This document shows, one piece after another, positions 48,150 through 60,400 of a stretch of 64,000 nucleotides of DNA. Source of the stretch: Pseudopyrenochaeta lycopersici. Lineage: Eukaryota; Ascomycota; Dothideomycetes; Pleosporales; Pseudopyrenochaetaceae. Below the pieces are notes generated by a model. That model worked only from the letters and a program-made list of their open reading frames with translations, was not told the DNA's origin and ran no database searches. Position 1 is the stretch's first letter, and every line of letters begins with the position of its first letter. The DNA is taken from NCBI GenBank assembly GCA_003313425.1, contig NHZP01000021.1:1-64000 (forward strand), in the 5' to 3' direction. A program made the position numbers and the translations under genes.

Positions 48150-48540
48150 AAGGCTTTAAAGAAAAGCTTCTTATAATTATAGCGTTATTTATAGCTTTTT
48201 ATATAAGATAACACGCGTATATATATAGCTATAGCTATAAAGAGATTTCTAGCTAAGTACTATATTAGTATAGTTAACTAGCTACTCTACTTACTTAATC
48301 TTAACCTAATTAAGCACCTTTAGTAGTATCTTAAAAAGCTTATATATAGATTTTATCTTTAGTATAATAATTATAGTTAAGCTATAGAGGAGTAGGATAG
48401 CTTTTACGCTGTATTAAAAAGTTACTAGCGTTATATACTAGCTAGCCTAATTTAGCGCCTTATTATAAGTATACTATAATAAATTAATATATATAAAAAA
48501 GCGTAAGGGTAGTAAATAAAATATTAAACCTGTGCGTAAC
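48150..48540 (+). pseudogene. Tc1/mariner transposase C-terminal remnant
   Basis: In one frame the sequence reads DNTRIYIAIAIKRFLAKY, then LLNLNLIKHL, which is the DNxxxH ... SPDLNxIEHLW signature of Tc1/mariner with the final Glu changed to Lys (AAG 48312-48314). The second Asp codon is 48207-48209, so 34 residues separate them (DD34E). The remaining C-terminus (LKKLIYRFY, AIEE, DSFYAVLKSY) follows. TAG stops and no clear terminal repeats. The 5' part is lost or lies beyond hAT-II. Confidence 0.7.
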
Positions 48541-48570
48541 TACTGCTTTAAAAAAAAATTAAATTATATT

Positions 48571-50184
48571 ATATATTGGCTGAGATGTATAGTGTTGAAG
48601 TTTTGTGCCTAGAACTTTTGGAAGGGCACTGTAGCCATATGCGCCATCACAAGTCCATATTATCGTGAGAAGAATCCTTGGGACTCATCAAAAATACACA
48701 CTTGCCACTCCTATTGAAATACTTGCTAAACCTGCCTCTTGCACGAATTCTGGTAATCGAATATGTAATTTGTGTGTACTGTCCTACTAGGCTCACGATA
48801 AAAGGGCTTGGAACGTCAGTTTAAGATTATGAGAGAAGTATCGGTCTTACTATCATTCCATATCCACTTTCGCGTGAGGGAGCATTTCATATAAGCCCTC
48901 ACAAAGATACGAGGCGCATGATCGGAATGCAGACTGAAGCTGCAGTTACCAATGGTGTTCCGTGCCAAGAAGGGTGAGAAAGATCAGGTACGAAGCCCGG
49001 TGAGAAGATCATTTGGTTCATTTTAGAGTCGATCACAGCTCACCTGAGCATAATTCAGTGCTGTTGGTGCCACTTTGTACGCGATGCAAGGTATCATACT
49101 TCGTAAAATTCGCGATGTGTTTGTGCGGCAGAATCTTCAAAGTGAAATCGACAGATTTGTGAAAGAAAACGGCGTTAAACCCCTGGCTGCACCTTCTTTG
49201 GCCTGAATGGACTAATCTGCTAATTCGACCTAATTTTTGGGGACGACCTTGACGTTTTCTGACCAACAAGCTGGATTATTAACGATGACAATGCTTCGCA
49301 CAGATACAATTTTGACCTTTGATATGAATGCCGCCCATCAAAGTGCTTATGAGTCAATTCGGTTAAAACAGAGATAAAAAAAGTTATCTTTGAGGTGCGT
49401 CATGGTTCTTGAATAATCATGATCTGCGCCTTATGATCCCGACCACACTACAGCTGTTTCGCAACTACAATGTCGAATCTGTTAACTCGGGGAATCCTGG
49501 AAAATATTGCAGTGACTTCATTATTGCGGATTTCAATGTAGCCTCATCAGACGAACGACCTTGAATCATGGATAAAGACATTTTCTCGGATTGCATCGGT
49601 GCGTATGATATTCTCTCAGGTGGATGGGCAGAACCCAAGATATCATCAGCGAGGACAAGACTGTCTCCTAGTTCTTGCATAAATTTTAAAAGTTTTACTT
49701 TACAGACATCCAAGAGTATGCAGTCGAGGGGTCATAAGAGACATGGAAAGAATCGAGGCCGCTTCTCATTCTCACAAAGCGTATAAGTCTATTAATACAG
49801 TAACGGAAGAATTACTATAAATATAGCTAGTAGCTAGGTCCTGATACATATAAAAAGAAGTTATCACTGCTCAATATATATGGTTTTAAGCTCTACAAAC
49901 AGAGAGAAGACAATGAAAATTAAGAGAAGTAGTTAAGCTCCTTTATTAAGCTTCTTTAGGAGGATGATGTGCGGGGTCATTATTGACTTAAGTTGTGTGG
50001 GGTTTGCAAGCTATACCTCAGTCTTAGTCAGAGCTCCCCACATTTAACGTTACCTCTTCTAAATATTGTAAGTGCTGATTATACTATAAGACGCAGAGCT
50101 TTATGCTATGCTCCACATTCGAAGGACTTATTTTCACAACATTGTTCCCCCTCTTTATTCTCCGCCTTCATTACCTCTGTCACC
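48571..50184. other. Gene-poor transition zone left of the P450 gene
   Basis: Composition becomes balanced, with CA and TG words common, from about 48570. I find no supported gene. A minus-strand frame of 82 codons at 49465-49713 (MDVCKVKLLKFMQELGDSL) looks protein-like in composition but has no motif I recognise; it could be an exon or a relic. Positions 49790-49980 are AT-rich again, with TAG/CTA-rich words. An in-frame upstream extension of the P450 reaches 49993 but is probably untranslated. Confidence 0.4.
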
Positions 50185-51909
50185 ATGGCACTCCAGGCCT
50201 CCTTCAAGCAGCTGCAGCTGGCGTGGCGGGAGGCAGATATCAGAACTATTGTTATCAGCAGTTTAACGCTGGCTTTAGCACTTCTTGCATCCGTCGCCAT
50301 TTATCGTTTGCTGTTTCATCCTCTATCTCACGTGCCAGGGCCGTTTCTCGCTAAGTTAAGTGGACTTTGGCGCGATAATAAATACCAAAGAGGTAGCTGG
50401 CATAACAATATCCTTGAAATCCATAGAAAATACGGACGGGTTGTACGGATCGCGCCAAACGAAATATCAGTTGTAGACGAAACAGCTATGAAAAAGTTAT
50501 ACGGCCACGGACACAATGCACTAAAGACTACCTGGTACTCAGTCTGGGACCCGCCCCAAACTGCACCTCAGCTTTTCTCCGCGCTAGATAAAAGGACTCA
50601 TGGATTTCTAAGGAAACGTGTGTCTGGTGCTTATGCTATGTCTTCAATCCTCAAATACGAAACGTACATACAGGATTGTCTAGACCTCCTATTCCAGAAA
50701 CTCCACGAACAATCCCTCAAGGGTCGCCCGCTAGACTTGTCTGGCAAAAGCCACCCGGTAGATATGTCTGAATGGACCAATGCCTTTGCTTTTGATGTAG
50801 TCGGTGAATTGGGTTACGGAACTCAATTGGGTATGCTTAGGACTGAGACTGATGTTAATAACATTAGGAGAGACATCTTTGCCATCTTTAAGCTGTTAGC
50901 AAACCTAGGACACTTCCCTGGCCAGACTTGGATCTTCAACAATACCGTTTCAGCATATTTACTTAATAAGCTAGGCAAAGCTCCCCCACTGTCAAATTTT
51001 CGCGACTGGACATTTCAACGTGTCCAAAACCGACTAGACAATATTAACAATGTCGATCGTGAAGACATGCTGCAGCACTTCTGCCGCATGAAAGACGCAA
51101 ATGGACGCCCTGTGCGTCTTGAGGAGATCGCGATTGAGGCAATGAACCTTATGTAAGTTAGATTACGCTATAAAGCTTGTAGTTGTGAGACTAACAGACA
51201 TATACAGTGGCGCTGGTGCAGATACTACATCTATTGGCATGCGAACATGCTTATACTACGTTGCATCCAATTCTGAGTGTTATAAGAGGTTACAGAAGGA
51301 AGTTGATGATTTCTATAATAGTAAAACGTTTAACGTTAAACTATCCTACTTAGAAGCCCAGAAAATGCCGTATCTACAGGCGGTCATCAAAGAAGCTACT
51401 AGGTTATTACCATCTATTGTCTTCCAACTTCTACGGTATACTCCGCCTAACTTTACTGTCCGTGGAATTCATATCCCTAAAGGCACGCCTATTGGTATTA
51501 GCCCAATTGCACAGAACAGGGATCAAGATATTTGGGGTCAAGACGCAGATGTATTCCGACCGGATCGGTGGCTAGAAAATGAAGACCAAACCCGGTACTT
51601 CGAAAGCGCAAACATGACATTTGGAGGCAACGGGCCAAGGATGTGTGTGGGCCGTAATATAGCTCTGGTAGGTAATTCTTTCAACTCTCTTTTAGTAATA
51701 TACTATTTTCCATGATACGATCAACTGAAATCTTACACTTGGAACAGGTTGAGCTGCATAAGTTCCTGGGCCAGTTTATCCGTCACTTTGACTTCGAGAT
51801 TGCAAACAAGGACAATCCGTGGCATATTACCACATACTGGTTCGCATACCAGAAACAACTGATGATGAAGATTACACCAAGGAACAAGTCTATTCTCCAG
51901 AAATCGTGA
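50185..51909 (+). CDS. Cytochrome P450 monooxygenase, microsomal, class II fungal type
   Basis: Exons 50185-51152, 51208-51667 and 51748-51909 give 529 residues, normal for the family. The start was chosen at CACCATGGC because the first residues precede a membrane anchor (about 20-41, TIVISSLTLALALLASVAIY) and a Pro-rich hinge (HPLSHVPGPF). Intron 1 has a CTAAC branch and restores NLIGAGADTT, the oxygen-binding I helix. ExxR is EATR at 385-388, and the PERF-type motif is FRPDRW. The haem loop FGGNGPRMCVG has Cys469 as iron ligand. Intron 2 removes 80 nt right after GRNIAL and restores VELHKFLGQF. General similarity is to the pisatin demethylase/benzoate hydroxylase-like group; the substrate is unknown. 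No stop or lost key residue is seen, despite the nearby RIP block. The 3' end faces the SDR gene. Confidence 0.93.
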
Positions 51910-52646
51910 GCCAGGGGAGACGCCAGTTTGATCCGAGATATCTATCTAGAAGTGTTCATATTCTATGCAAATTAATTTGGACAATCACAACCTGTACATA
52001 TGAATGACTTAAAATATTTGAACAAGGGTGTTCACACTTTGCTACTGCGGGGTTACGGCGCCTAGCCCTTCTTTGTGAGACCCTGAGCAGCGAGATAACG
52101 GGCTTGAGCAAACACGCAAGGGTTAATAAAACTCGTAGTACGGCAATAAGCCAGAAAACATAGAATATGTTACGATCAAAAATGTCAAGAGTATTGTTAC
52201 TTATGTTTAAGTTTATTTCGACACGTATGTGTACATATGTTTGATCAACTTCAAGTTTAGGTGAATGTTAGGCTGGGAAATGATCGGTAGGTTAGTGTCA
52301 CGCTCATTTTATGCTGCATTTTGCCAACACATGCACTGTTTTAAGCTATAACTTGAGCATTCACCATATAGTATCTAAGTTTGTGCGAAAGTAAGCTACT
52401 TGAAGGATGCAGTAATTAAAATGACTTTAGGTATCAGCACGTTTCCTGAAAATTCAAACTGAAGGGCTAACTCAAATAGGGCTCGCACAGTGATAGATTT
52501 AGTCGAGTTCGCTATGACTGATGCATCGCAGGTGCATGATCTAGCTTCTTATATGTAATTTTGTTTTTATAATGAGGCACTTTGGGCCTTGATAAGAATT
52601 GGACTTATTCGAATAGCTCTTGATATCACTGAAAAGTGAAATAAAA
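51910..52646. other. Convergent intergenic region between P450 and SDR
   Basis: 737 bp between two 3' ends, moderately AT-rich. No gene, repeat or transposon end is evident. Confidence 0.6.
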
Positions 52647-53714
52647 TCACTGATCTTCTTCCTCGGGTTTGATGTACTCGGCTTGATTCAAAGACACTGG
52701 AAACATCCTGCGTTGTCCTTCGATGACACCGGCACTTAATTCAGCTCCCATCCAGAGTGACTGCGTCTCTTGAATTTTGTCTTCGAGCTCGGTGATAACA
52801 TCGCCACCAATCCAAAGTGCCTTTCCATGTAGGTCTCTTTTGACTGCTGGAAGTAACAAGGCCTTACCAACCCCAAGCGGAGTGTTTATTGGAAGGTCAC
52901 CCCAGAGATCTTGGATTTCTGGTGGCATCATGGGCGTTACTGTATTAAATGTGAGTTGAAGTAACATAAAGCCTTCTTGGGGACACACATGTCATCCACG
53001 GAGCGACAGCATTTACAGACACGTTCCATCGCGGAGTAACTTGTCGAAACGCTCTCATCATACCCAAAAGACCAGCCTTCGCAGCACCATATTGGTACAG
53101 AGGTGCTGTATCGAGGTAACTTGCTGCGGATGCGGTGTACACGATCTGGTGGGAGCACGGTGGTCCAATTTTGAAGTAGTAAAGCGCGAGTTTTGTAACG
53201 TAGAAATGGGCAACCAGATTAATGTCTAGGCACTTCATGTTTGGGCTTTTCAGTTTCCCACTTGCGTCAAATTCTTCCCTGAGGAGATCCTCGTTGTGCA
53301 TACCCGCATTGGACAGTACCGTATGGATGACGCCGAATTTCTTAGTTGCTGCTTCGAATAGGCCACGAATACTTGCCCAGTCCGTCACATCGATCTTGTG
53401 GAACAGGATGCGGCTTTTGTTATCCAATCAGACGAAGAAGTTTTAAATGCGTACTGGAGCAACAAACTTGTTATCCATTTTCAATTCCTCAAGCAGTGTA
53501 GCAACATCTTTGTCGTTAAAGTCTGCGAGCGCCAGGTTTGCGCCGTTCTCTATTCATTTTAACAGATAAACTTCAGTCAAGTTGGATACTACGTTGGAGG
53601 CCCACCATAGGCGAACTTAGCAGTTGCACGGCCAATGCCAGTGGCGCATCCAGTAAGAAGGATTGTTTTGCCATTCAGGGCGCTGTAGTCTGTGGGTATA
53701 TCGTATGGGGTCAT
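52647..53714 (-). CDS. Short-chain dehydrogenase/reductase (classical SDR)
   Basis: Exons (minus) 53714-53606, 53549-53468, 53413-52989 and 52939-52647 join to 303 codons. Residues 21-28 are TGCATGIG, the NAD(P)-binding Rossmann motif; DVTDW follows the third strand; NAG is at 99-101; the catalytic set is Ser159, Tyr172 and Lys176 (YGAAK). The introns (56, 54 and 49 nt) were placed to keep these motifs in frame. The third gives WMTLTPMMPPEI, the usual loop after the active site. The intron 1 and 2 borders are plausible but less canonical than those of the P450 (donors GTGGGC and GTTTGT). It is likely a cytosolic oxidoreductase of an alcohol or ketone; the substrate is unknown. It lies tail to tail with the P450, so the two may act in one small oxidative pathway, though nothing proves it. 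Confidence 0.82.
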
Positions 53715-54043
53715 TGTAATATCTCGAGTATCAGTTGCAACAAGAATAGTTTCCGTGTTGTTCTTTCTTCATTAATTCCAAATCGAGTTTTAGAGATATA
53801 GAACATAACTCGAATTAATTGACCTTTTATGTTCTTGTGAAATGTGGAGAAAGCACGTTTGTAGCGCTTATAAATACAACAACAATTTGTTACCCCACAT
53901 TCTCTCCTCTTGTTTACCCTGTAACACCCTCAAAAGTGTGCCGAAGTTCACCCTGTAACCTGCTACCCTATATAACCCACTACTTTTTAAACCTAATTTT
54001 AGTAAAATAGACTAACTTTAGAGATTAATATCTTCTTAACTAC
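53715..54043. other. Upstream region of the SDR gene
   Basis: About 330 bp containing the presumed SDR promoter, grading into AT-rich sequence toward the MITE. No TATA-like element or gene stands out. A CACCCTGTAAC-like word occurs twice (53918 and 53951 region). Confidence 0.4.
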
Positions 54044-54045
54044 TA

Positions 54046-54469
54046 ACGTATTCTATCACCGAGCCGGCCATATCACCGAGCCGGCCACTTTTTTTACCAC
54101 CAAAAAAGGCTACTGCTTGGCACTGCTATCTCAACAACTACTAGGTAGAATTGTCTAAAATTTTAATATAGTAGTTCTATATATATAAGTATTACTTTGC
54201 TAAAATTTTATTATTTTAGTACTTATAGTTATAGAGATCTTAACTACAGACCCCTGTATTTTAGCTTTTCCTTAATAACTTTTTAATTACATAAGCTAGA
54301 GCTTAGAAAATCTAGAATAGTAATACTTATATAGATGCAGCTCTATATTTAAATTTTTAGACAATTCTATGAAGTGGTTGTTAAGATAGCAGTGCCAAGA
54401 AATGGCCTTTTTTGGTAGTAAAAAAAGTGGCCGGCTCGGTGATATGGCCGGCTCGGTGATAGAATACGT
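54046..54469. mobile_element. MITE with long bipartite terminal inverted repeats
   Basis: A 424-bp element flanked by TA (54044-54045 and 54470-54471). The terminal inverted repeat starts ACGTATTCTATCACC and contains ATCACCGAGCCGGCC twice in tandem; the inverse is at 54422-54469. Homology between the arms goes further inward (AAAAAAGGC..., ...CTTGGCACTGCTATCT). No ORF. The TA duplication points to mobilisation by a Tc1/mariner or pogo-type transposase. Confidence 0.88.
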
Positions 54470-54578
54470 TAATTAGAATTTTTTAGTTCTTTAAATCTTT
54501 TAATAAGAATATTCAAAAGGTTAACTTCAGGATTTTAGATTTATTTTGCTCGGGGAACAAGATTTTCAGGAGATACTA

Positions 54579-56700
54579 CCGTGTCCGTGCGCGCAACGCC
54601 CGGAGTCGCGCAACGCCCGATCAACAAAAAAGTACCCTATACTCTGACGCGTAACAACACAACAACGATGACTGCAATTGATAATGCGCTTGCAGAGATT
54701 AATGCTCTAAAGTCTGGCGAAAAACTTTGCTATTAAAAAATAGCTGCTAACTATAGTGTTGATTGGTTAATGTTGTCGTGGAGGCATAAGCAGATTTAGG
54801 CACTACGCGCAATTAAGGACACTAACCAACAGAAGCTTAACCTATAACAAGAGGAGGAGCTTGTGAAGTATATAGAAGGACTTACAGCGCGTCGCCTGCC
54901 ACCTACAAGAGATATAATACGAAATTTCGCCTCAACAATTACGCGAGAGGCAGTATCTGATAGCTGGGTTACGCGCTTTATAAACAGGCATAAAGATCGC
55001 CTCACACCACAATAGACGACGGCCATAGACTCTGTTCGCCACGCCGCTAATTCTGGTGATAAGTATAAGCTGTACTTTGATCTACTGCAGCACAAAATAA
55101 CAGAGTATAACGTTAACGCTGAGCACACGTATAATATAGATAAAAAGGGCTTCATAATTAGAGTCATTGGCAGGTCAAAGAGGATCTTTAGTAAGAGGAG
55201 ATGGGAGAAGAAGGAGGTCAGGGCATCACTCCAAGATGGCAATCGTAAGTGGATTACACTCCTGGCATGTGTGTGTGCCGATAGATCTGCGTTGCCGCCA
55301 GGCCTTATCTATCAGGCTGCCGGCAAGGCTGTACAATTAAGCTGGGTACAGAGTATAGACCCAAGAAAGCACTCAGTACACTTCACTACGTCCCCCTCTG
55401 GCTGGACGAACGATAACGTAGGCCTAGCTTAGCTTAAACAGGTGTTTGATCGCTACACTAAGAAGAAAGCTTAAAGAAAGTACCGGCTATTAATTGTTGA
55501 TGGCTATAGGTCTCACCTGACGATGGATTTCATTAGGTACTGCAACGACAACAAGATACTATTAGCTATCTTTCCTCCATATTCAACCCACACGCTTCAG
55601 CCGCTAGATGTAGTCTGCTTTAAGCCTCTTTTATTAAACTACACAAATAAGCTGACTCAACATACTCACTAAAGCATAGGATGGCTCCCTATTAAAAAAG
55701 GCGACTTCTTCCCTCTATTCTAGAAGGCCTGGGTGAGCAGCTTCACTGTAGCGACTATACTTAGGTCCTTCGAAGTTACAGGTATAGCACCTATTAACCC
55801 TAACAAAATCCTTAATAGATTCACTGACGACGCCTTAGAGGCCTTAATATTATAAGAGTCCTCTACTTCGTGCTACAGCGGAGAGGATTAGCTTAAAGTA
55901 CAGTCGCTTATTTGCTCTGCAGTAAAGGATGAGCGCAGTAAGGAGTCACGGAAGCTTAGCCGCTCACTCTACTATCTCTTAGTTCAAAATGAGCTACTCC
56001 ACTATAAGATAAAGGGCCTTAAGGAGGCGTTGACTACTAAGGAGAAGCATAAGAAGAAGTAACAGGTCTTACCTCTCCAACAGCGCAAGGAGTACTATAG
56101 TGGAGCTGTTTTCTGGTCACCAAGTAAGAGGCGTGAGGCTGAGTTTCGTCAGAGAGTGATGGAGCGTGAGGAGAAGGAGGAACAACTTAAAAAAGCTAAG
56201 ATGAAGGAGTTGAAGCAGTCCAATAAGCTGTACAAGGAGAAGCTTGAATAGGAGAAGCGTGTTGCGCGAGAGGCACTTAAGATAGAGAGGGAGAAGGCGA
56301 AGGCTGAGAAGGCTGAACAAACAGCTGAACGCGCACGTCAGCGAGCAGCGCGCACCGCTGAAGAAGCTCTATAATTATCCTAAAAGGGTAAGAGGAAGGC
56401 TTTATGGCCACCCACACAGAAGAACAAGCGTCAGAAACGTGTGGTTGATGCTGTGGGTGGCGGCGCAGCTACAGAGGCTGTTCCTCCCGCCCTAGCTGTC
56501 ACCACGCGCCTCGGCCGCAGAGTCAACCTTCCAGAAAGATTTGAATAGGCTAAATTGATCGCAAGCATCACTATACTACTCCACCACAAAATCTCGTGAT
56601 AATAGCTATTGTGTGTGGCTCTACAGCCTCATTTTTGGGTGACCTGTTGGGGTGGTTCGCGGGCGTTGCGCGAATCCGGGCGTTGCGCGCACGGACACGG
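54579..56700 (+). mobile_element. pogo/Fot-like DNA transposon, complete but RIP-inactivated
   Basis: 2122 bp flanked by TA (54577-54578 and 56701-56702). The terminal inverted repeats are about 42 bp, start CCGTGTCCGTGCGCGCAACG and contain a GCGCAACGCCCG-type word twice, with a right-arm mismatch. Inside is a single transposase frame. It is inserted between the MITE and the PAG1 3' end. Confidence 0.92.
54668..56548 (+). pseudogene. pogo/Fot-type DDE_1 transposase with RIP stops
   Basis: ATG 54668 to TAG 56548 is 627 codons in one frame with no net indel. The N-terminus has helix-turn-helix and CENPB-type DNA-binding sequence (to about residue 115: LPPTRDIIRNFASTITREAV, SWVTRFINRH). The DDE catalytic residues are Asp158 (YNIDKKGF), Asp278 (LIVDGYRSH) and Asp314 (THTLQPLDVVCF), with 35 residues between the last two. 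The Lys after Asp158 and the Tyr in DGYRSH are probably RIP changes from Glu and His. The C-terminus is a long charged coiled coil (about 500-580). About 14 internal TAG/TAA codons abolish function. Confidence 0.88.
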
Positions 56701-56702
56701 TA

Positions 56703-57465
56703 ATTGGTGCAAAGGGCATGCGTGGGTCGGCAACACATTCGTTTTGAATAGCTGCTAGGGGTCAGCACCGCAGGAAAAAAAGTGAATCCACAGTCCCATT
56801 TGGTTGGCTGCTCTGAAACGTGCGTGGCTTAGGGCATGTGCTTATAAGTTATAAGGTATCCAGCAAAGGTTCCATCATGAGTGCTGAAAGAAATACACCA
56901 TAAAGATTGACGATGGAGAAACACAAAACGTAGGCAGGTAGTGATACAATACGTGCATGGGCAGGTACAGGTAGAGATATTGCTCCAAGAGTGCATTTAG
57001 ATATTTAGATGAGTGGCCAAGTATACTATGATAATAAAGCGACATACCTCGTTTAGCACGGCTTACTGTACATGGCTCCTCCGAGTCCATGATCCTGGCG
57101 GACAAGACAGAAGTTCTTATACCTCAAACCTTGTCTTCCAATAAACAAATAACTAGTCGATCCCTTCGAAGATCCGCATGGCGATATAGTCGAAATAGAC
57201 GACCAACAATAAAGAAGCGTAGTCGAGTCAGTTCCCATCAGTTTCATTGGCATCATTCAAATTACTACAGATCTGGTATATCGCAAAAGGAGAGTGCCAT
57301 CCTTATCTCCATACATTCTGTGAAAAAATTACCTAGCCCTGAAAGATAAAACATTAACCCTATAATATCAGACTCCACCTACAGTGCCCTTCTCATTTCC
57401 CATAATTTCTTCATACATGCATACATTACATCTTTGCTGTCAGCACTATGCGCGCCATAACAATG
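56703..57465. other. Intergenic region downstream of PAG1
   Basis: 763 bp that include the 3' untranslated region of the PAG1 gene. Several short frames overlap here on both strands, but none has a recognisable motif or splice structure. I see no gene. Confidence 0.5.
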
Positions 57466-60400
57466 TTAAAGATCTGCGCTCCTAGGGTTTACCAAGTAGA
57501 TGTCTGGTACTTTAGGAACTTGTGGACTCTTTTGCAACGCCAGTTTGATCGCTTCTCTTGCCTTAACGCCATCTTTTGCATCACCACCACCACCTGTCAA
57601 CCTCCTCATGCCGCTTCTGAACCTACTTCTTGTGTCATGCGTAGCCGGTTTTACTACATGCTCTAAGCTGAAATTCCCCGCCTTGTCCGTGCTGCCTGAA
57701 CGGCCTGCAGCATACTCGTCGTCTGAAAACGGTTCTCCATGCTCATCAAGTGCTGACGAAGATAGAGACGGCGAGACGCGCTGAATCTGGTTGGGTGCCG
57801 AAGGTGAGGTTACAGACCGGGCGTGCAAACCTGGACGACCAGGCACGTTACTCGTTGACGTATGCGCGGTGCTGGATGAGGCGAACGAACTGAATGCCCC
57901 CGGTGTCATGACGCCAGGGTCTCTGGCTGGCGATAGTTTCACTTCAGAGATGAAGCCAGACTGGAAGGATGTCACGCTGGCATTGCGCGTTAACGACTTG
58001 TGAAGGATCGGTGCGGTCTGTTGGTCGTAAAGATTCTCACGCATGTCGTGCGAGTAGGGTCCATTCATGTAGCGACTTGAAGAAGTGAAGTGAGGAAGGT
58101 CAGTCAATGTTTCGGCATCATCGTCATCTTCAAAAAAGTCGTCGAGGCTGTCTAGTTTCATGACAAGCTCCCCAATATGACTATCACCGCGCGTATCTTC
58201 GGATGTCATGGTCGCCGTGCGGTAGTCTGACAGAGGACTGAAAGGGAATTCTTCTTGTCGAAACTCAATCTTTGGTGTCTCTGTATCCGGGGCATCGCCG
58301 TCATCGAGGTTTCCACATGTGTAAAAGACGGCGTGTACGTTGGCTCTCGTTAGATGCGAATGGTGAGCGGGTATTGGGATTGACCATCCGCTTTCTTCAG
58401 GAATGCCGTACAAAGACTGCGTTTTCTCGAATTGCTTCTTGTAGCCCCTACTTGAGTGGGACCCGGCCATACTCATACGCATATGCTGCTTTTCAAAAGG
58501 TGTAGGTGTGCTGCCCGTCATATTGAGATTGATGACGAAATCGAGAACCCGTAAAGCCTGCGGGCAAAACTCGCTCTGTAATAGCCGCAGTAGAGGCGAG
58601 ATAAGGTCAGGTCCTTTGGAGGCTATTTCTGGTTTTCGCATATCTATCTCGGGTAGAACAACGCAGAGGACTTCCATCGTATTGATCTTCATCCAAGCGT
58701 TATTATTTGTGAGGAGGCTGAGAAGAAAGACCAGACTTCCAAATTCCAGGTCAGGGAAGAAGGTTGATCGGACTGCGTTCATTGTCTGTGCGAGAAAGTC
58801 CTTCTCTTGGCGATATCTTTTCAATGCCAAGGCAGTCAATGCATCTGCAAGTGTAGCGCACTGGTATTGTTCTTCAGCAACACGAGCAAGTACCTCGGCA
58901 CTGGTTTTGATGCTTGGTTCCTTCGTTGCTGGATCAAATGAACGTAGGAACCTTGGTAAATTGGCTAGTATGGTGTACAGCAACCGGCTGTCGTTGCCAA
59001 CAATGCGGCTGGACGGCAGTACCACCAGTCTTTCGAGGATGCGTAGAGATCGATCTAGGCACACACTTGATCTTATACCCTTGTAGGTGAGCTGGGCAAG
59101 GCTCTCAAACTTGCCTTCCCACTTCTCTGGGCATGTGTCCTCAAGAATCTCTAGAACGGCACGATCACCAAGGTCTAGCTTGTCCAGGAATTTGTCGAGC
59201 ATAAGAAGACTTTCCATAAACTCGCCCTCGTGTATGGTATCCAAACAGGCGCATGTGGTCCAGAAGAGTTGAGGATATTTAATGAGGTCCTCTGGCGCTA
59301 GTGCTTCGATGATTGCTCGTAGAGTCGTTAATATTTCCATTGAGAATGTTTGTATATCGCTCTCTTCATCTGAGATGGTATTTGAAAGTCTTGCCAGCAT
59401 GTCGGAAAGCATTTGTTGGTCGAGTGAGCTGAGGATGCAGCGGAAGAGTTGAAACGAACGGCATGCAAGATGACGCACTGGGCATGATGTTGCCCAGTTC
59501 AGAGCTACTCTTCCCCACGCCTCTCTCAGTCCAGGATAGGCAAGCGAGAAGAACTTCAGAACTTCGTCTGCAACGTACTCCATGGACTCAGGTACTTTGG
59601 AGCTGGCATCTTCGGTGTCTTTGCCATTCTTGTCATCATAATTCCAGACCACTTTGGTGTCGTGTTGTCGGACGCTCTCAACGAAGTCTTCAATAGATCT
59701 CTTGTCAATGCCCGACGTATCATCATCAATTTTAGAGATCACGAGTTCATGGATCAGATGCACAAGCATCTCTCGAGCTTGATCTTGAACTACAGGGGTA
59801 TAGTGATCCCAAAGCACAAGAATGACTTGCATAAGCAATGGGATATGTTCGCTGCTAACTTGTACTGGAGACACCATGAGATCGACCAAAAGTATCAGGC
59901 ATATCTGACCTAGGGCGAAACCAGACTACAATTGTGAGCTTTGAGAGATTCATGTAGCGTGTCGATGCTTACCTGTTTGTTACTACTCGGGAGTAAGGCG
60001 CTCAGATCAGCAAGGTACGGAAGGTTGGTGGCATCTGGGGGAGGCGGTATTGGCTCGCGTTTCTCACTAACCATAGAGCGAGGGTTGATCTGCAGAAGTA
60101 AGAACTCTACCACTTTCAGCCCAGCTGGCGTACTGGACAAATGCACCACAATCTGCTTTGAGAAATCCACGTAGTTCTGCTCTCGCTTGTCTAAGCAGAG
60201 GTTGATAATGAAGTTTAGAATGAGCTGTACGTTCCCGCCATATGGTCCGGTCGCCAATGCTTGCCAGAGAGCTTGGATCTCATTGTGCAGTGCATTGCCG
60301 CACCGAACAGTAATCTCGAAAAGATTTACAAGAAGCATATAAGAATAGGCAGTTGGCCCACCGTCAGGGTTCACCTGGAGCTCGACAGTCTGCACCCAGG

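Noticed and set aside
54796..55242. Minus-strand ORF of 148 codons
   Set aside because: It is the reverse shadow of the pogo transposase, whose catalytic motifs are in the plus frame.
56875..57349. Overlapping short ORFs between the pogo element and PAG1
   Set aside because: No motifs, conflicting frames on both strands, and the likely PAG1 3' untranslated region overlaps.
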